Positions 53,466 through 64,000 of a stretch of DNA of 64,000 bases are shown piece after piece (within the stretch, counting starts at the first letter, position 1; each line of letters begins with the position of its first letter). Source of the DNA: Zea mays (Eukaryota > Streptophyta > Magnoliopsida > Poales > Poaceae). The stretch covers positions 111,921,849 through 111,985,848 of the forward strand of contig NC_050104.1 in the NCBI RefSeq assembly GCF_902167145.1. Direction: 5' to 3'. Under the pieces are notes generated by a model that was not told the DNA's origin, made no database searches, and worked only from the letters and a program-made list of their open reading frames with translations. The position numbers were made by a program, and so were the translations under genes.

Positions 53466-56400
53466 TGTAACACCCCTGGTGTTACTATAACTAAAACTTA
53501 AGCATGACATCATAAGCATTGGCATTGCATATGTGTGACACACCTAGAGTGCATTCACTAGGCAAAAATTTCAAACAAGTTGTATTGTTTTACTGTTTTT
53601 GCAAATGGAACCCTGGTTAATGGACTTAACCCTAAATAGTGGTTAAAGGGGTAAAACTTAACTCAAGTTAAGAAAACCTAAATACTTTAGGGTAAAAGTC
53701 ATAAAATGACCCTAAGAATAAACTTGAATCACTTTTATACCCCTGAGATACCAGAAAACCTAATTGGAACCCTGGAACACCCTAAAACCAAACCCTAGGG
53801 GCTTATATGCAAAAATGATGAACCTTTGGACTAAAGTGTACAAACTACTATGTTTTGACATATAAAGTCATTTGGTTCACAAATATGTGAATTTACAAGC
53901 CAAACCCTAAGTTTTGGACTTAAATGCAAAATGGACCTCATTTGAGGGCAATTCTAAGTCTGAAATTCAGAGAATTGACTCAACTTTGGGGCTTTGTAAC
54001 TTACAAAGTATAGGGTTTTTGCCCTAGGTCACCACATCAAAGTTGAAGCCCAATTATAGGAGAACAACTTTGTTTAAGGATTCAAGCCATGGTCTTATGA
54101 GAAATTTGGAGAAAAACTCAGCCAAAGTTGGACTGTCAGGTCACTGAGTCTGAATTTTTAGAGAAACAGTGTAACCACAGAGACTTTGAGCAAAGATTCC
54201 TCTATGATCCAGCATGAATCTGCCCATGGCATCTATGACAAACTTGTAGCTGGTTAGTAGATCTATAACTTTGCTGCAGAGTTTGGTTTGTGTTGCCACA
54301 GAAATTTGGAAGAAAATCGACCCTCAATTCTGGCTGTCAGTCCATCAGATTGGTCCTAGCCATGGTACAGTGCCTGATTAACTGAAGAAGATCTCCCCCG
54401 TGCTCATCGCCGGTAGCCGTCGCCGTTGATCACGGCTCGTCGTGATTCGTGCTCGGTGGTCATCGGATATGCACAGCCGGTATGAACCCTTGCCGCCGGT
54501 GAGCTGTAAGCCACTCCGGCCAGCTGTAGTGCTTTCCTCCCCTTGCTCTCCGCTCGGGGATAAGGATTTCACCGCCGTTGAGCCATCACCGGCGTCCGCC
54601 GCGTGGCTCTGTCTTTACACCGTGCCGTCGTGACTCCTCTAGGCCATCCCATCGTCGACGGGGAGCTTGCCACGCCATTAGCCACGATTTCACCGCGACG
54701 TCTTCTTCCTTATCTCCGGCCACCTCCGCTAGCCGCTTAAATTAAAGCGCCACCGCCTCGGGGCTCTATAAATTGACCCCGCCGTGAGCTTCACCACATC
54801 CTCACGCATTCAGCCACCACTAATCGCTAGCCGTCCTTCGCTAGAACTCGCGAATTTGGGATTTCCCCAAAACCGTTGAAGAACACCGCGAAGGACAACC
54901 TCGCCGTGGCCAGCTCGATTCCGGTTAGCTCGCATTCCTCTGTTGCCTGTTCTAGCGTCCTTAGGCCCTCCTAAAGCTCTTAGACCCGCCCAATTGAACT
55001 GGACCGCCCCCCCTCGCCGAGAACGCGTATGGTCATCCGCCTCATCCGCGGTCACCGTGGTCAGGGCGTCTCGGTGTGTCATTCCTGAAATTAACCTAGG
55101 GGAAACATCGAATAAGGTGTGAATTTGGTGTCAGTCGACGGAGAGCGCCGGTCACAGCCCCAATCGGCCGGCGTAGGTGCTCGCCGGAGCTCGTCAGCGC
55201 GCTGCCGTCGTCGTGGACCGGTCTGTGTGAAGGAATAGAAAGTCGGGGGCATTTCTGTGAAGTGTCAGCGACACAAGAAATAGTGAAAGAACTCATTCTC
55301 AGTTAGTTAAAAATCCGGGGGCCCCTGTGCAAAGCCGCCAGGGCGCGGCCGCGCGCGGGCGCGCTTTCCCTCTGGACCTGGGCCGCTGGGCTGAATCCGG
55401 CCCAGTTCTATTAATTCTTTTCCTTTTTCTTTTTCAGCAGAGATTCAAAAATATGTAGAAAAATGTAGAAAAATGCTAAAATTGTGAAACTAATTTTCAT
55501 AGGTTTGTTATTTTCCATAGTATTTAATAAAAATAAGTTTGTGATTTTTAGTGGAAGTAAGAAATTTTAGGGTATTTAAAGTAGTTAAAAGTCTTGGTTA
55601 TAGATTTTTAGAAAATAATTGATAGGTCCTAAAATGCCCAAAATTTTTATATGAGTGTTATACAATATTTAGAAGCCTTGGGTAAAGTTTGAATTGATTT
55701 GGACCTTGTTTGATCACCAAACCCCAAAACACCCCCCTGCCCTATGAACTCCTTTACCGACTCCGGAAACCCTAAGTTCCCGGAACTCCGTGAAGGCAAG
55801 TTGTATTCAAGACATAAATAATAAGTTTATGTTATCTTTGCATCCTCATGAGCATCCCATGGCATTCATTCTTATACTTGTGAATGGCTATGATTAGAAC
55901 GTGAAGAAGAGATAGAAGTCACTGAAGAGCAAGTACAACCACCTTTGGACACTCAGGCCGGGAATAGTTTCTACTTCGACATTTGTGGATCCGAGCCTGA
56001 ATCACCTGTAAACGAAGGCAAGCCCCGGTGCATTTGCCACCTCCCTTGCTATTTCAAAATCTTTCTCACTTGATTGCTGCATTAGGTGATAGGAGTTGCT
56101 TGATAAAACCATTCCTGCATTACCTTCCTTGAATTTGATTACCTTCCTTGATCACCTGTTTTACAAAAGCTTTTTAATGCTTAGCTTTGCTTTAGAAAAA
56201 CAAAAGGTTTTGTTTTTACAAAATATGATGTGGCAAAAGTGGGTGGGATGTTTTTCAAAAATAAAACTTGATGATGGATCTATCAAAGGCCTTGATAGGT
56301 TCAACATCGGAAAAGATGTACCTCTGCCAGGTACCAACTTTGGGTTTGAAATGATTAAGCTGAGACCGGGCGGGTGACTTGCACGAGAAGAGAGTCTCGG

Positions 56401-57492
56401 TGTAGTGTCTCCGTCTGAGTCGATTAAGGACCGTCTCGATGTAGGCTTGTTGATCGAGGACCCTTTAGCTGGTCACATGCCTCGTCATGGGTAAGCCTTG
56501 CCTCGGGCAGACTAAGGCCGGAATAAGACAACACGAGATGGGCGTGGAGCGGTGGCGAGAGTAGCGTGTACCCTCCGTGGCAAGAGGCTGGACGGTGGTG
56601 TATCTGTGCTCTCGGTCTGCGTGAACCTGATCCGGTCTTAAGAACCCCGGTGGCGGGTTGACATATGCAAGGGTTAAGTGCTACATATGTCGTGTGATTG
56701 GAGATCCTCAGCTGAGTATAATCGATTCGGATCGCCGTACCTTCGCGGTCATGAAGACTTGGTCACTACCCTACACGTAGCATTCCACTAAAGACGATGG
56801 GCTCTTGTTAAGAAATTGGCTAGTGCAGGACCAGTGATTGAACTAGGGTAGAAAGAACCCTAGTGCAGGTAATTTTACTTAACTTGACAAATTAAAACTG
56901 GATTTTTAAGGATCCACTTTAGTAAGCATTTCTGCAAAACAGAGTCTTTGAATATTGAAAAGCCTTACCTTGACTCCCATATAACCAGCATACCCTTGAG
57001 AGTCTTTTCTTTAGTCGGGTAAGACTTGCTGAGTATTCCATACTCAGGGTTTATCCCTTCGTTGTTTTTAGGTGAGGAAGTAGCAGACTTTTGCTGCTTC
57101 TGTGCCAAGGTGGTTCCAAAAGAAGAAAATCAAGACTGAAGTGCGGGAGGACTCGATCCTCCACTTAAGATCTTTTGCTTTTAGCTTCTCGGGAGGAGTT
57201 TGTGCCTCCCTGGTTTGTATAATACTACTACTCTGCACTCACGTTTAGTCTGGTCTGTAATAACATAACTTAAGCTTGCTTTTGAAATAAATGTAAGATT
57301 ATGTAATTCGCTTCCGCATTTTCTTTATCTCCGATGTTCTGTAATGTCTACAAGATGGGTGAGACGTTCCTAGTAAGGTAAGGAAAGATACCGAACTTGT
57401 CAAGTAGTTCAGGGGCACCTACAGGGTTGTCTGATGTCTGTGAGACAAGGACAACTGTAGGTGGGCCTAATTACTTGGGAGGTTCCGTCACA
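53466..57492 (+). repeat. Chromovirus 5' LTR, 4027 bp
   Basis: TGTAACACCCCTGGTGTTAC to GGTTCCGTCACA. The first 850 bp match 63151-64000. A CTCTATAAATTGA box at 54764-54776 marks the probable promoter, leaving about 2.7 kb of R/U5. GC-rich sequence with GCGCGGCCGCGCGCGGGCGC follows at about 55346. AAATAAATG near 57285 may be a polyadenylation signal. A 93-codon open frame at 56096-56377 has no recognisable domain and I do not call it a gene. Confidence 0.9.
54764..54776 (+). promoter_or_regulatory. TATA box in the chromovirus 5' LTR
   Basis: CTCTATAAATTGA, followed about 30 bp later by CTTCACCACATCCTCACG, a plausible transcript start region. Confidence 0.55.
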
Positions 57493-57494
57493 GC

Positions 57495-57506
57495 TGGTAT
57501 CGGAGC
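57495..57506 (+). other. Chromovirus primer binding site
   Basis: TGGTATCGGAGC, two bases after the LTR end, one change from the initiator-Met type TGGTATCAGAGC. Confidence 0.75.
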
Positions 57507-57731
57507 GTAGCCCTTCTTGGCAGATATTACGAAGCATCTTCAAAAGGATTTTCAAAAGTCTTACCTCAAAATTCTTTTCTCTTCTTATCTAAAGTATTCT
57601 GAAGAAGTCTATCTTAAAGACCAGATAGGAAGAGTGCAACATATAGAAGGTTGAATCGACTAAGGTTGATTCTGTAATTATACATGCATCATGCTAAGAA
57701 TCATACTAATAACATTTTCCCCCTTAGAAAG

Positions 57732-58316
57732 ATGCCGCCACGTACCAGGCTAACGGCACGCAAGTCTACGGGACCAATTGGGGTGCCTCGGCATCAATTG
57801 GCTCCCCGACATGAAAGCAGCAGCAGTGGAAGTAACGACCCCATCGGAGACCTTGAAGCTCGTGTGAGTCGACTTCAAGCAGCGCTGCAACATAGGACTA
57901 ATGCTTGGGTCGCCGACGGAGATAGAATCAACGAACTGAGAAGGGACATCCGACACTTGCAGGATCAACTCGCTGATCGAGACTTAGCACTTGACTGGGC
58001 CGTGCAGTCTCGTTTGCTAATGTGTGCTAAGGAAGCAAGGGCTCAGGCCCGAATTAAAGAACTTAGCTCGACTGTCGATGACCAGCAGGTTTACTGCAAT
58101 ACGTTGCACGAGGAAGTCCATGTATTATACTCACAACTACACCCAAGTGAGCCTGCACCACCTGCTGAGGCAGAAGCTGGACCATCTCACGTTGCGGGAC
58201 GTGCGCTGGGTGGGGAGTTAGACCTTTTTGAGCCCCCTCCTTCTTTGAGGTTGGTTGATGTCTGGACTCCCACACCTGACGATGAGGCCGCCAAGAGTAA
58301 TGGCAAGCAGGAATAA
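57732..58316 (+). CDS. Upstream ORF (ORF0-like) of the chromovirus, coiled-coil protein
   Basis: Met 57732 opens a 194-residue protein ahead of gag; an upstream in-frame ATG at 57684 exists, but MPPRTRL looks the better start and sits after an AGAAAG leader. The N-terminus is basic (RTRLTARKS), residues about 38-130 are rich in heptad-like Leu/Ala/Arg/Glu (a coiled coil), and the end is acidic and Pro-rich. No enzymatic motif is seen. Rice RIRE3/RIRE8-type gypsy elements carry an ORF0 at this position, so this is probably the counterpart. Open and unbroken. The function is unknown. Confidence 0.6.
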   Translation: MPPRTRLTARKSTGPIGVPRHQLAPRHESSSSGSNDPIGDLEARVSRLQAALQHRTNAWVADGDRINELRRDIRHLQDQLADRDLALDWAVQSRLLMCAKEARAQARIKELSSTVDDQQVYCNTLHEEVHVLYSQLHPSEPAPPAEAEAGPSHVAGRALGGELDLFEPPPSLRLVDVWTPTPDDEAAKSNGKQE

Positions 58317-58514
58317 GGGTGTAATAGAAGTAGAGTAGTGTATGGTAGGGTATTGAAGGGTGTACTGTTGTATAATGGGTATTGTATCCTGTTAATAGGT
58401 TAAACTTTTGTATAATGGGTATTGTATCCTGTTATGTAATATCGAGTCTGTATCATTACTTTTTATAGTAATGTAAAATGGAAGGTTTTCTCTGGCACAT
58501 TATGTTTACTTCAA
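58317..58514 (+). other. Spacer between the upstream ORF and gag-pol
   Basis: T-rich, with a 27-bp direct repeat TTGTATAATGGGTATTGTAT... at 58368-58394 and 58408-58434. It contains TATA-like TATAATG elements in each copy. Confidence 0.5.
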
Positions 58515-61500
58515 ATGTTTTCGCCACAAATGCCGACCAGGACTCGAGGACAGGATGCAGCCGGAACTTCTGGGGGACGGGATGCTACCCCAAACCCACC
58601 TCCAGTTCCTCCCACGTTAGCCGAGGCGATCGCCGCCTTGGTGAATGCCACCGCCGATAATACCCGCTTCCTTAGGGAAATGGCGGGTCAGCAGCAGTTC
58701 CAGCAGCAAGCAGCAAGAGGTTATCCGCAGGGTCCCCGTGAGACCACTTATCTGGATTTCTCGGAAACTCGTCCACCTCTATTCGTCAAGGCAGAAGATC
58801 CCCTAGAAGCTGACGAGTGGATTCGGGTTATCGAGCAAAAGTTTGGTCTTCTTCGTTGCTCAGAGACGCAGAAGCCGTTGTTTGCCGCACAACAACTCCG
58901 TGGTCCTGCCAGTACCTGGTGGGGAAATTTTATGGCTATTCAACCTGACAACCATCAAGTCACTTGGAATGAGTTTAAAGCAGCTTTCCGTGAACACTAC
59001 ATCCCCGAAGGAGTGCTGCATATGAAACAAGAGGAGTTTATGAAGTTACAACAAGGCGGAGATACCATTACTCAATATCTCAACAAATTCAATCACCTGT
59101 CGCAGTATGCCATCGACCAGGTGAATACGGATTTAAAGAAGAAGAACTGTTTTATGCGGGGGCTGAATGATCGGCTACAAAGGAAAATGGCCACATGCAT
59201 AGACCTCACGTATGGAAAGGCTGTCAGTACAACCTTATCTGTTGAAGCCAAATACACAAATTCTGGAAAGAATAAGGGATTCGGTGGTGAGAGGCCTAAT
59301 CAGGGCCAGGCGAAGAAGCAACGGTTTGTGATTCGACCCTCAAACCAAAATCGCACTTTTTCTCGTCCACCTTCATTTCCCTTCAAACAGCCCATTATTA
59401 TCCGCCCCAACAATACTCCCACTACCCCAAAACAGCCGGGTGCCCCAGGCACTCGATTCCCTGCCTTGCCTAGTTCTTCAACTGGGTGCTTTAATTGCGG
59501 CAAGTCGGGACACTTCATCAAGGACTGCCCATATCCTAGGCAAAATCAATCTAATGCTTCGCAAGGATCTGGGAAATCAGTTCAGCCTAAAGGAAATGCT
59601 ATGGGGAAGAATATGAAGAAAACGGGGCGTGTATATTACACTCAAGTGGCTACCACACCGGAAGGAGAGCCGGTGATGATGGGTACGTTTCCCGTGGCCA
59701 GTCACCCAACAATTATTCTTTTTGATTCTGGTGCTTCACATACATTTATTAGCAAGAAGTTTGTGGAACAACATCATATTGCATACCATGAATCAAAGGA
59801 GGGATTTAAAATACATTCACCTGGGGGACACATTTATACTAAAGAAGTGGCCTATGGAGTGCCAGTAACAATGGCCGGACGGAACTTTCCTGCTAACATG
59901 ATTGTTCTGAAAGGCCAGGATATAGATGTAATCTTGGGTATGAATTGGTTAACCCAACACAAGGCAATTCTCAACACTGAACACAGAACCGTCAGGTTGA
60001 GCTATAACCAAGAAGAGATTCTCTTGACTCTCCCCGCAACCAATCCAGCCAAAGCTTCTGGTAGAGTCTATGAAGCCATTGTACCGGAGATCAAGAACAT
60101 TCCGGTAGTATGTGAGTTTCCAGATGTATTTCCGGAAGATTTGCCTGGACTGCCCCCTGAAAGAGATGTAGAATTCGTAATTGAGCTAAAGCCCGGTACG
60201 GCTCCCATATCTCGAAGGTCGTACCGTATGCCCCCTAATGAATTGGCGGAACTGAAGATTCAATTGCAAGATCTATTGAATAAGGGATTCATCCGGCCAA
60301 GCTCGTCCCCGTGGGGTTGTCCCGCCATTTTTGTTAAGAAGAAGGATCAAACCTTGAGAATGTGCATGGATTATCGACCCCTAAATGAGGTCACTATCAA
60401 GAATAAGTACCCTCTCCCAAGGATCGACATCTTATTTGATCAACTGACTGGGGCAAGGGTATTTTCCAAAATTGATCTCAGGTCGGGCTATCATCAAATC
60501 CGTATTCGGCCCGAGGATATACCGAAGACCACGTTTACTACGCGATATGGATTGTTTGAATACCTGATAATGTCTTTCGGGCCCACAAATGCTCCTGCCC
60601 ATTTCACTTATTTGATGAACTCGGTGTTCATGCCCGAGTTGGACAAGTTCGTGGTAGTCTTCATCGACGATATTTTGATATATTCTAAGAATGAAGAGGA
60701 CCATGCTCAGCATTTACGGATTGTATTAACGCGCCTCAGGGAACATCAGCTATATGCCAAGTTCAGTAAGTGCGCATTTTGGCTGGAAGAAATTCAATTT
60801 TTGGGGCACGTGTTATCAGCTAAAGGAATTGCGGTAGATCCTAGCAAGGTCAAAGATATTCTAGAGTGGAAACCCCCAACAACTGTTCACCAAGTCCGGA
60901 GTTTTCTTGGACTAGCTGGGTATTATCGCAGATTCATACCAGATTTTTCTAAGCTTGTGAAGCCAATCACAAGTTTGTTGAAGAATGACACTAAGTTCAA
61001 TTGGTCTTCTAAGTGTAATGAAGCCTTTGGGCAACTGAAGACACTATTGACCACTGCTCCGGTATTAGCTCAACCGGACATCACTAAACCTTTTGACGTA
61101 TATTGTGATGCATCTAGCAGTGGGCTCGGCTGTGTACTGATGCAAGAGGGCCGAGTGATTGCGTATGCTTCAAGGCAGTTGCGCCGACATGAGGAGCACT
61201 ATCCAACTCATGATCTGGAGCTAGCTGCTGTGGTTCATGCCCTAAAGATTTGGCGTCACTATCTGCTGGGAAATATCTGTCACATATATACAGATCATAA
61301 AAGTTTGAAGTACATCTTCACCCAGTCAGAGTTAAATATGAGGCAAAGACGATGGCTTGAGCTCATTAAAGACTATGAACTGGAGATCCATTATCACCCA
61401 GGCAAGGCCAATGTGGTGGCAGATGCGCTGAGCCGTAGGGTTGCCTGCCACTGTCTTATGGCGAAGATCTTCGAGAACACTTTGTGTCAAGAAATGGAAA

Positions 61501-62999
61501 AGCTAAACCTGGGGATCATTCAACAAGGGACTCTAAATCAGTTAAGGCTTGAGTCAATCATTTTGCAAAGAATAATTGATGCTCAAAAGGATAATCTGGG
61601 TATGAAGCACATACGAGAAAAGATAAGGGCTGGAACAGCCAAGTGTTTCAAAGAAGACGATCAAGGTGTGATATGGTTTAAAAACCGCATAGTTGTGCCA
61701 AAGAACGAAGAGCTCCGCCAGCAAATTCTGGATGAAGCACATCTTAGTCGCTACTCTATTCATCCCGGAAGCACTAAGATGTACCAAGATTTAAAGCAAC
61801 ATTACTGGTGGACAAAAATGAAGATTGAAATTGCACGCTATGTGGCTAAGTGTGACACCTGCAGACGTGTCAAGGCCATACACATGAAAACTGCTGGTCC
61901 ATTACAATCTTTGCCAATCCCAACATGGAAATGGGAAGACATTAGTATGGACTTCATTGTGGGATTGCCCAGAACCGCAAAAGGCTTTGACTCCATCTGG
62001 GTTATCATCGATCGACTTACAAAGATCGCCCACTTTCTCCCGGTCAAGGTAAAATATCACGTCAATATCTATGCGGAGTTGTACATCGCCCGTATTCTCA
62101 GTTTGCATGGTATCCCAAAGACTATAGTGTCGGATCGTGGACCACAATTTGTATCTAAATTTTGGGAAGAACTTCATAAATTCCTGGGTACTAAACTGCT
62201 CCACAGTTCGGCCTATCATCCTCAAACCAGTGGACAAACTGAGAGAGTTAACCAAATACTTGAAGATATGCTGCGGGCATGTGTCCTGGACTTCTCACCA
62301 AAATGGGATGAATGTTTGCCCCTAGCGGAGTTTTCATACAATAACAGTTATCAAGAAAGTATCAAGATGGCACCCTTTGAAGCTTTATATGGACGACGGT
62401 GTCGGACTCCGCTAAATTGGTCTGAACCTGGAGAAAGATACTTCTTTAGACCTGATATGGTGAAAGAGGTTGAAGAAAAGGTTCAAAAAATTATCCATAA
62501 TATGAAGAAAGCTCAAGCACGGCAAAAGAGTTATGCAGACAAACGGCGAATGCCCTTATATTTTCTTGAAGGGGACTATGTCTACCTGAAGGTATCGCCA
62601 ATGAAGGGCGTATCGCGTTTCGGAGTTAAAGGAAAACTTGCACCACGATATATTGGTCCTTTTCTTATTCTGGAAAGATATGGGCCAGTGGCGTATCGAC
62701 TCCAACTCCCCGAAACCTTGTCTGCTGTGCATAATGTGTTCCACGTATCACAACTGAAGAAGTGTCTTCGGGTTCCTGATCGAACCGTTGAAGTGACTGA
62801 TGTTGTCCTGAAACCAGATTTAACGTACTCGGAACATCCTATTCGAGTTCTGGATCAAAAGGACAGGGTCACCCGAAGAAAGACTCTCAAGTTCTACAAG
62901 ATACAGTGGAACCAGCATTCGGAAGCTGAGGCTACATGGGAAACCCAAGACTTTTTAAATAAGAATTTCCCAGGCTTCCTAGCCTCATGTAAATTGTAA
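58515..62999 (+). CDS. Chromovirus gag-pol polyprotein, intact
   Basis: One open frame of 1494 codons; Met 58530 (MPTRTRGQD) may be the true start. It makes the capsid and the enzymes for reverse transcription and integration. Gag core ([17 protein letters not shown], about residues 95-250); zinc knuckle [14 protein letters not shown] at 325-338; protease DSG at 404; RT with [12 protein letters not shown] and FIDD at 716-719; RNase H ([31 protein letters not shown]); integrase with HHCC ([18 protein letters not shown]) and DDE core ([26 protein letters not shown]); a GPF/Y motif (YIGPFLILE); C-terminal chromodomain ([17 protein letters not shown]). The chromodomain marks a chromovirus, whose integrase can be guided by histone marks. 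No stop or frameshift is seen, so this copy may still be coding-competent. Confidence 0.92.
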   Translation: MFSPQMPTRTRGQDAAGTSGGRDATPNPPPVPPTLAEAIAALVNATADNTRFLREMAGQQQFQQQAARGYPQGPRETTYLDFSETRPPLFVKAEDPLEADEWIRVIEQKFGLLRCSETQKPLFAAQQLRGPASTWWGNFMAIQPDNHQVTWNEFKAAFREHYIPEGVLHMKQEEFMKLQQGGDTITQYLNKFNHLSQYAIDQVNTDLKKKNCFMRGLNDRLQRKMATCIDLTYGKAVSTTLSVEAKYTNSGKNKGFGGERPNQGQAKKQRFVIRPSNQNRTFSRPPSFPFKQPIIIRPNNTPTTPKQPGAPGTRFPALPSSSTGCFNCGKSGHFIKDCPYPRQNQSNASQGSGKSVQPKGNAMGKNMKKTGRVYYTQVATTPEGEPVMMGTFPVASHPTIILFDSGASHTFISKKFVEQHHIAYHESKEGFKIHSPGGHIYTKEVAYGVPVTMAGRNFPANMIVLKGQDIDVILGMNWLTQHKAILNTEHRTVRLSYNQEEILLTLPATNPAKASGRVYEAIVPEIKNIPVVCEFPDVFPEDLPGLPPERDVEFVIELKPGTAPISRRSYRMPPNELAELKIQLQDLLNKGFIRPSSSPWGCPAIFVKKKDQTLRMCMDYRPLNEVTIKNKYPLPRIDILFDQLTGARVFSKIDLRSGYHQIRIRPEDIPKTTFTTRYGLFEYLIMSFGPTNAPAHFTYLMNSVFMPELDKFVVVFIDDILIYSKNEEDHAQHLRIVLTRLREHQLYAKFSKCAFWLEEIQFLGHVLSAKGIAVDPSKVKDILEWKPPTTVHQVRSFLGLAGYYRRFIPDFSKLVKPITSLLKNDTKFNWSSKCNEAFGQLKTLLTTAPVLAQPDITKPFDVYCDASSSGLGCVLMQEGRVIAYASRQLRRHEEHYPTHDLELAAVVHALKIWRHYLLGNICHIYTDHKSLKYIFTQSELNMRQRRWLELIKDYELEIHYHPGKANVVADALSRRVACHCLMAKIFENTLCQEMEKLNLGIIQQGTLNQLRLESIILQRIIDAQKDNLGMKHIREKIRAGTAKCFKEDDQGVIWFKNRIVVPKNEELRQQILDEAHLSRYSIHPGSTKMYQDLKQHYWWTKMKIEIARYVAKCDTCRRVKAIHMKTAGPLQSLPIPTWKWEDISMDFIVGLPRTAKGFDSIWVIIDRLTKIAHFLPVKVKYHVNIYAELYIARILSLHGIPKTIVSDRGPQFVSKFWEELHKFLGTKLLHSSAYHPQTSGQTERVNQILEDMLRACVLDFSPKWDECLPLAEFSYNNSYQESIKMAPFEALYGRRCRTPLNWSEPGERYFFRPDMVKEVEEKVQKIIHNMKKAQARQKSYADKRRMPLYFLEGDYVYLKVSPMKGVSRFGVKGKLAPRYIGPFLILERYGPVAYRLQLPETLSAVHNVFHVSQLKKCLRVPDRTVEVTDVVLKPDLTYSEHPIRVLDQKDRVTRRKTLKFYKIQWNQHSEAEATWETQDFLNKNFPGFLASCKL

Positions 63000-63136
63000 A
63001 GCATGTATAGCTGTTGTAATAAAGAAGTAACCCCCACATCACCCCTGTCTTGTACCAAAAATAAGGAAATAAAAATGTGATGCGTTTCCTTTACCATTAC
63101 TTACCCTAGGATTTTAATCTCGGGACGAGATTCTTT

Positions 63137-63150
63137 TATGGGGGGAAGGA
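63137..63150 (+). other. Chromovirus polypurine tract
   Basis: TTATGGGGGGAAGGA ends directly before the 3' LTR start TGTAACACC. Confidence 0.75.
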
Positions 63151-64000
63151 TGTAACACCCCTGGTGTTACTATAACTAAAACTTGAGCATGACATCATAA
63201 GCATTGGCATTGCATATGTGTGACACACCTAGAGTGCATTCACTAGGCAAAAATTTCAAACAAGTTGTATTGTTTTACTGTTTTTGCAAATGGAACCCTG
63301 GTTAATGGACTTAACCCTAAATAGTGGTTAAAGGGGTAAAACTTAACTCAAGTTAAGAAAACCTAAATACTTTAGGGTAAAAGTCATAAAATGACCCTAA
63401 GAATAAACTTGAATCACTTTTATACCCCTGAGATACCAGAAAACCTAATTGGAACCCTGGAACACCCTAAAACCAAACCCTAGGGGCTTATGTGCAAAAA
63501 TGATGAACCTTTGGACTAAAGTGTAAAAACTACTATGTTTTGACATATAAAGTCATTTGGTTCACAAATATGTGAATTTACAAGCCAAACCCTAAGTTTT
63601 GGACTTAAATGCAAAATGGACCTCATTTGAGGGCAATTCTAAGTCTGAAATTCAGAGAATTGACTCAACTTTGGGGCTTTGTAACTTACAAAGTATAGGG
63701 TTTTTGCCCTAGGTCACCACATCAAAGTTGAAGCCCAATTATAGGAGAACAACTTTGTTTAAGGATTCAAGCCATGGTCTTATGAGAAATTTGGAGAAAA
63801 ACTCAGCCAAAGTTGGACTGCCAGGTCACTGAGTCTGAATTTTTAGAGAAACAGTGTAACCACAGAGACTTTGAGCAAAGATTCCTCTATGATCCAGCAT
63901 GAATCTGCCCATGGCATCTACGACAAACTTGTAGCTGGTTAGTAGATCTATAACTTTGCTGCAGAGTTTGGTTTGTGTTGCCACAGAAATTTGGAAGAAA
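63151..64000 (+). repeat. Chromovirus 3' LTR, first 850 bp
   Basis: Aligns with 53466-54315 with about five substitutions. It continues past the window end. Confidence 0.92.

Larger units (their letters stand above)
53466..64000 (+). mobile_element. Young Tekay/Del-type chromovirus (Ty3/gypsy), runs off the window
   Basis: Two LTR copies: 53466-57492 (complete, 4027 bp) and 63151 onward (850 bp visible). They differ at about five of 850 positions (0.6%), about 0.2 million years at 1.3e-8 per site per year. Between them: primer site, a small upstream ORF, one uninterrupted gag-pol with a C-terminal chromodomain, polypurine tract. It inserted into the RNase H sequence of the older Sirevirus; CCAGG (53461-53465) is the expected target duplication. 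Confidence 0.9.

Noticed and set aside
56096..56377. 93-codon frame in the chromovirus LTR
   Set aside because: No domain and located in LTR leader sequence; such frames are expected by chance.

Overview
This window looks like intergenic DNA from a large grass genome, almost certainly maize or another Zea. It is a nested stack of LTR retrotransposons plus one small hAT transposon. I recognise no host gene, rRNA, tRNA, CRISPR array or bacterial feature. The evidence for Zea is a near-complete Opie-type Sirevirus pol, Sirevirus LTRs full of CACCGGACAGTCCGGTG-type palindromes, two Tat-lineage gypsy elements with antisense genes, a gag-only gypsy element, a solo LTR of a long-LTR gypsy family, and a Tekay/Del-type chromovirus.

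Layout. 1-645: 3' part of an unidentified LTR, inserted at the gag/pol junction of Opie-1. 646-5695: Opie-1 (+), pol with stops, ending in its 3' LTR. Opie-1 sits inside Tat-A (5696-13734, minus strand): a decayed pol, an antisense intron-containing gene, no gag, and a 5' LTR collapsed to 49 bp. Tat-A appears to sit in the 5' LTR of Gyp-N (13735-24329, +), a gag-only element that also carries a 3.67-kb solo LTR (18051-21722, TSD AGGTG). 24330-24394 is the end of a copia LTR and 24395-24717 is unidentified. 24718-50244 is a complete Ji/Jienv-like Sirevirus on the minus strand (TSD TCTCT) with gag, pol and an envelope-like gene. Its 3' LTR holds a hAT element (25448-26657), and its 3' internal region holds Tat-B (27457-39036, +, TSD AAATT). 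50245-53465 is an older Sirevirus piece with the order pol end, LTR, gag start on the minus strand. 53466 to past the window end is a young chromovirus (+) with an uninterrupted gag-pol.

Relative ages from LTR pairs compared by eye: chromovirus about 5 differences in 850 bp; Tat-B about 7 substitutions and one indel in 476 bp; the large Sirevirus about 3%; Gyp-N about 3%. The nesting order agrees with this.

The most unusual biology is inside the elements. Both Tat elements carry a homologous gene on the strand opposite to pol, with short GT-AG introns that keep frame; the Tat-B copy also has its own TATA box. The Sirevirus envelope-like gene is preceded by a leader containing LTR-type palindromes, a CT run and a 72-nt intron-like segment, so it may have its own promoter. 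The chromovirus has an extra coiled-coil ORF upstream of gag. Family names come from recognition of protein motifs and LTR layout, not from a database search.
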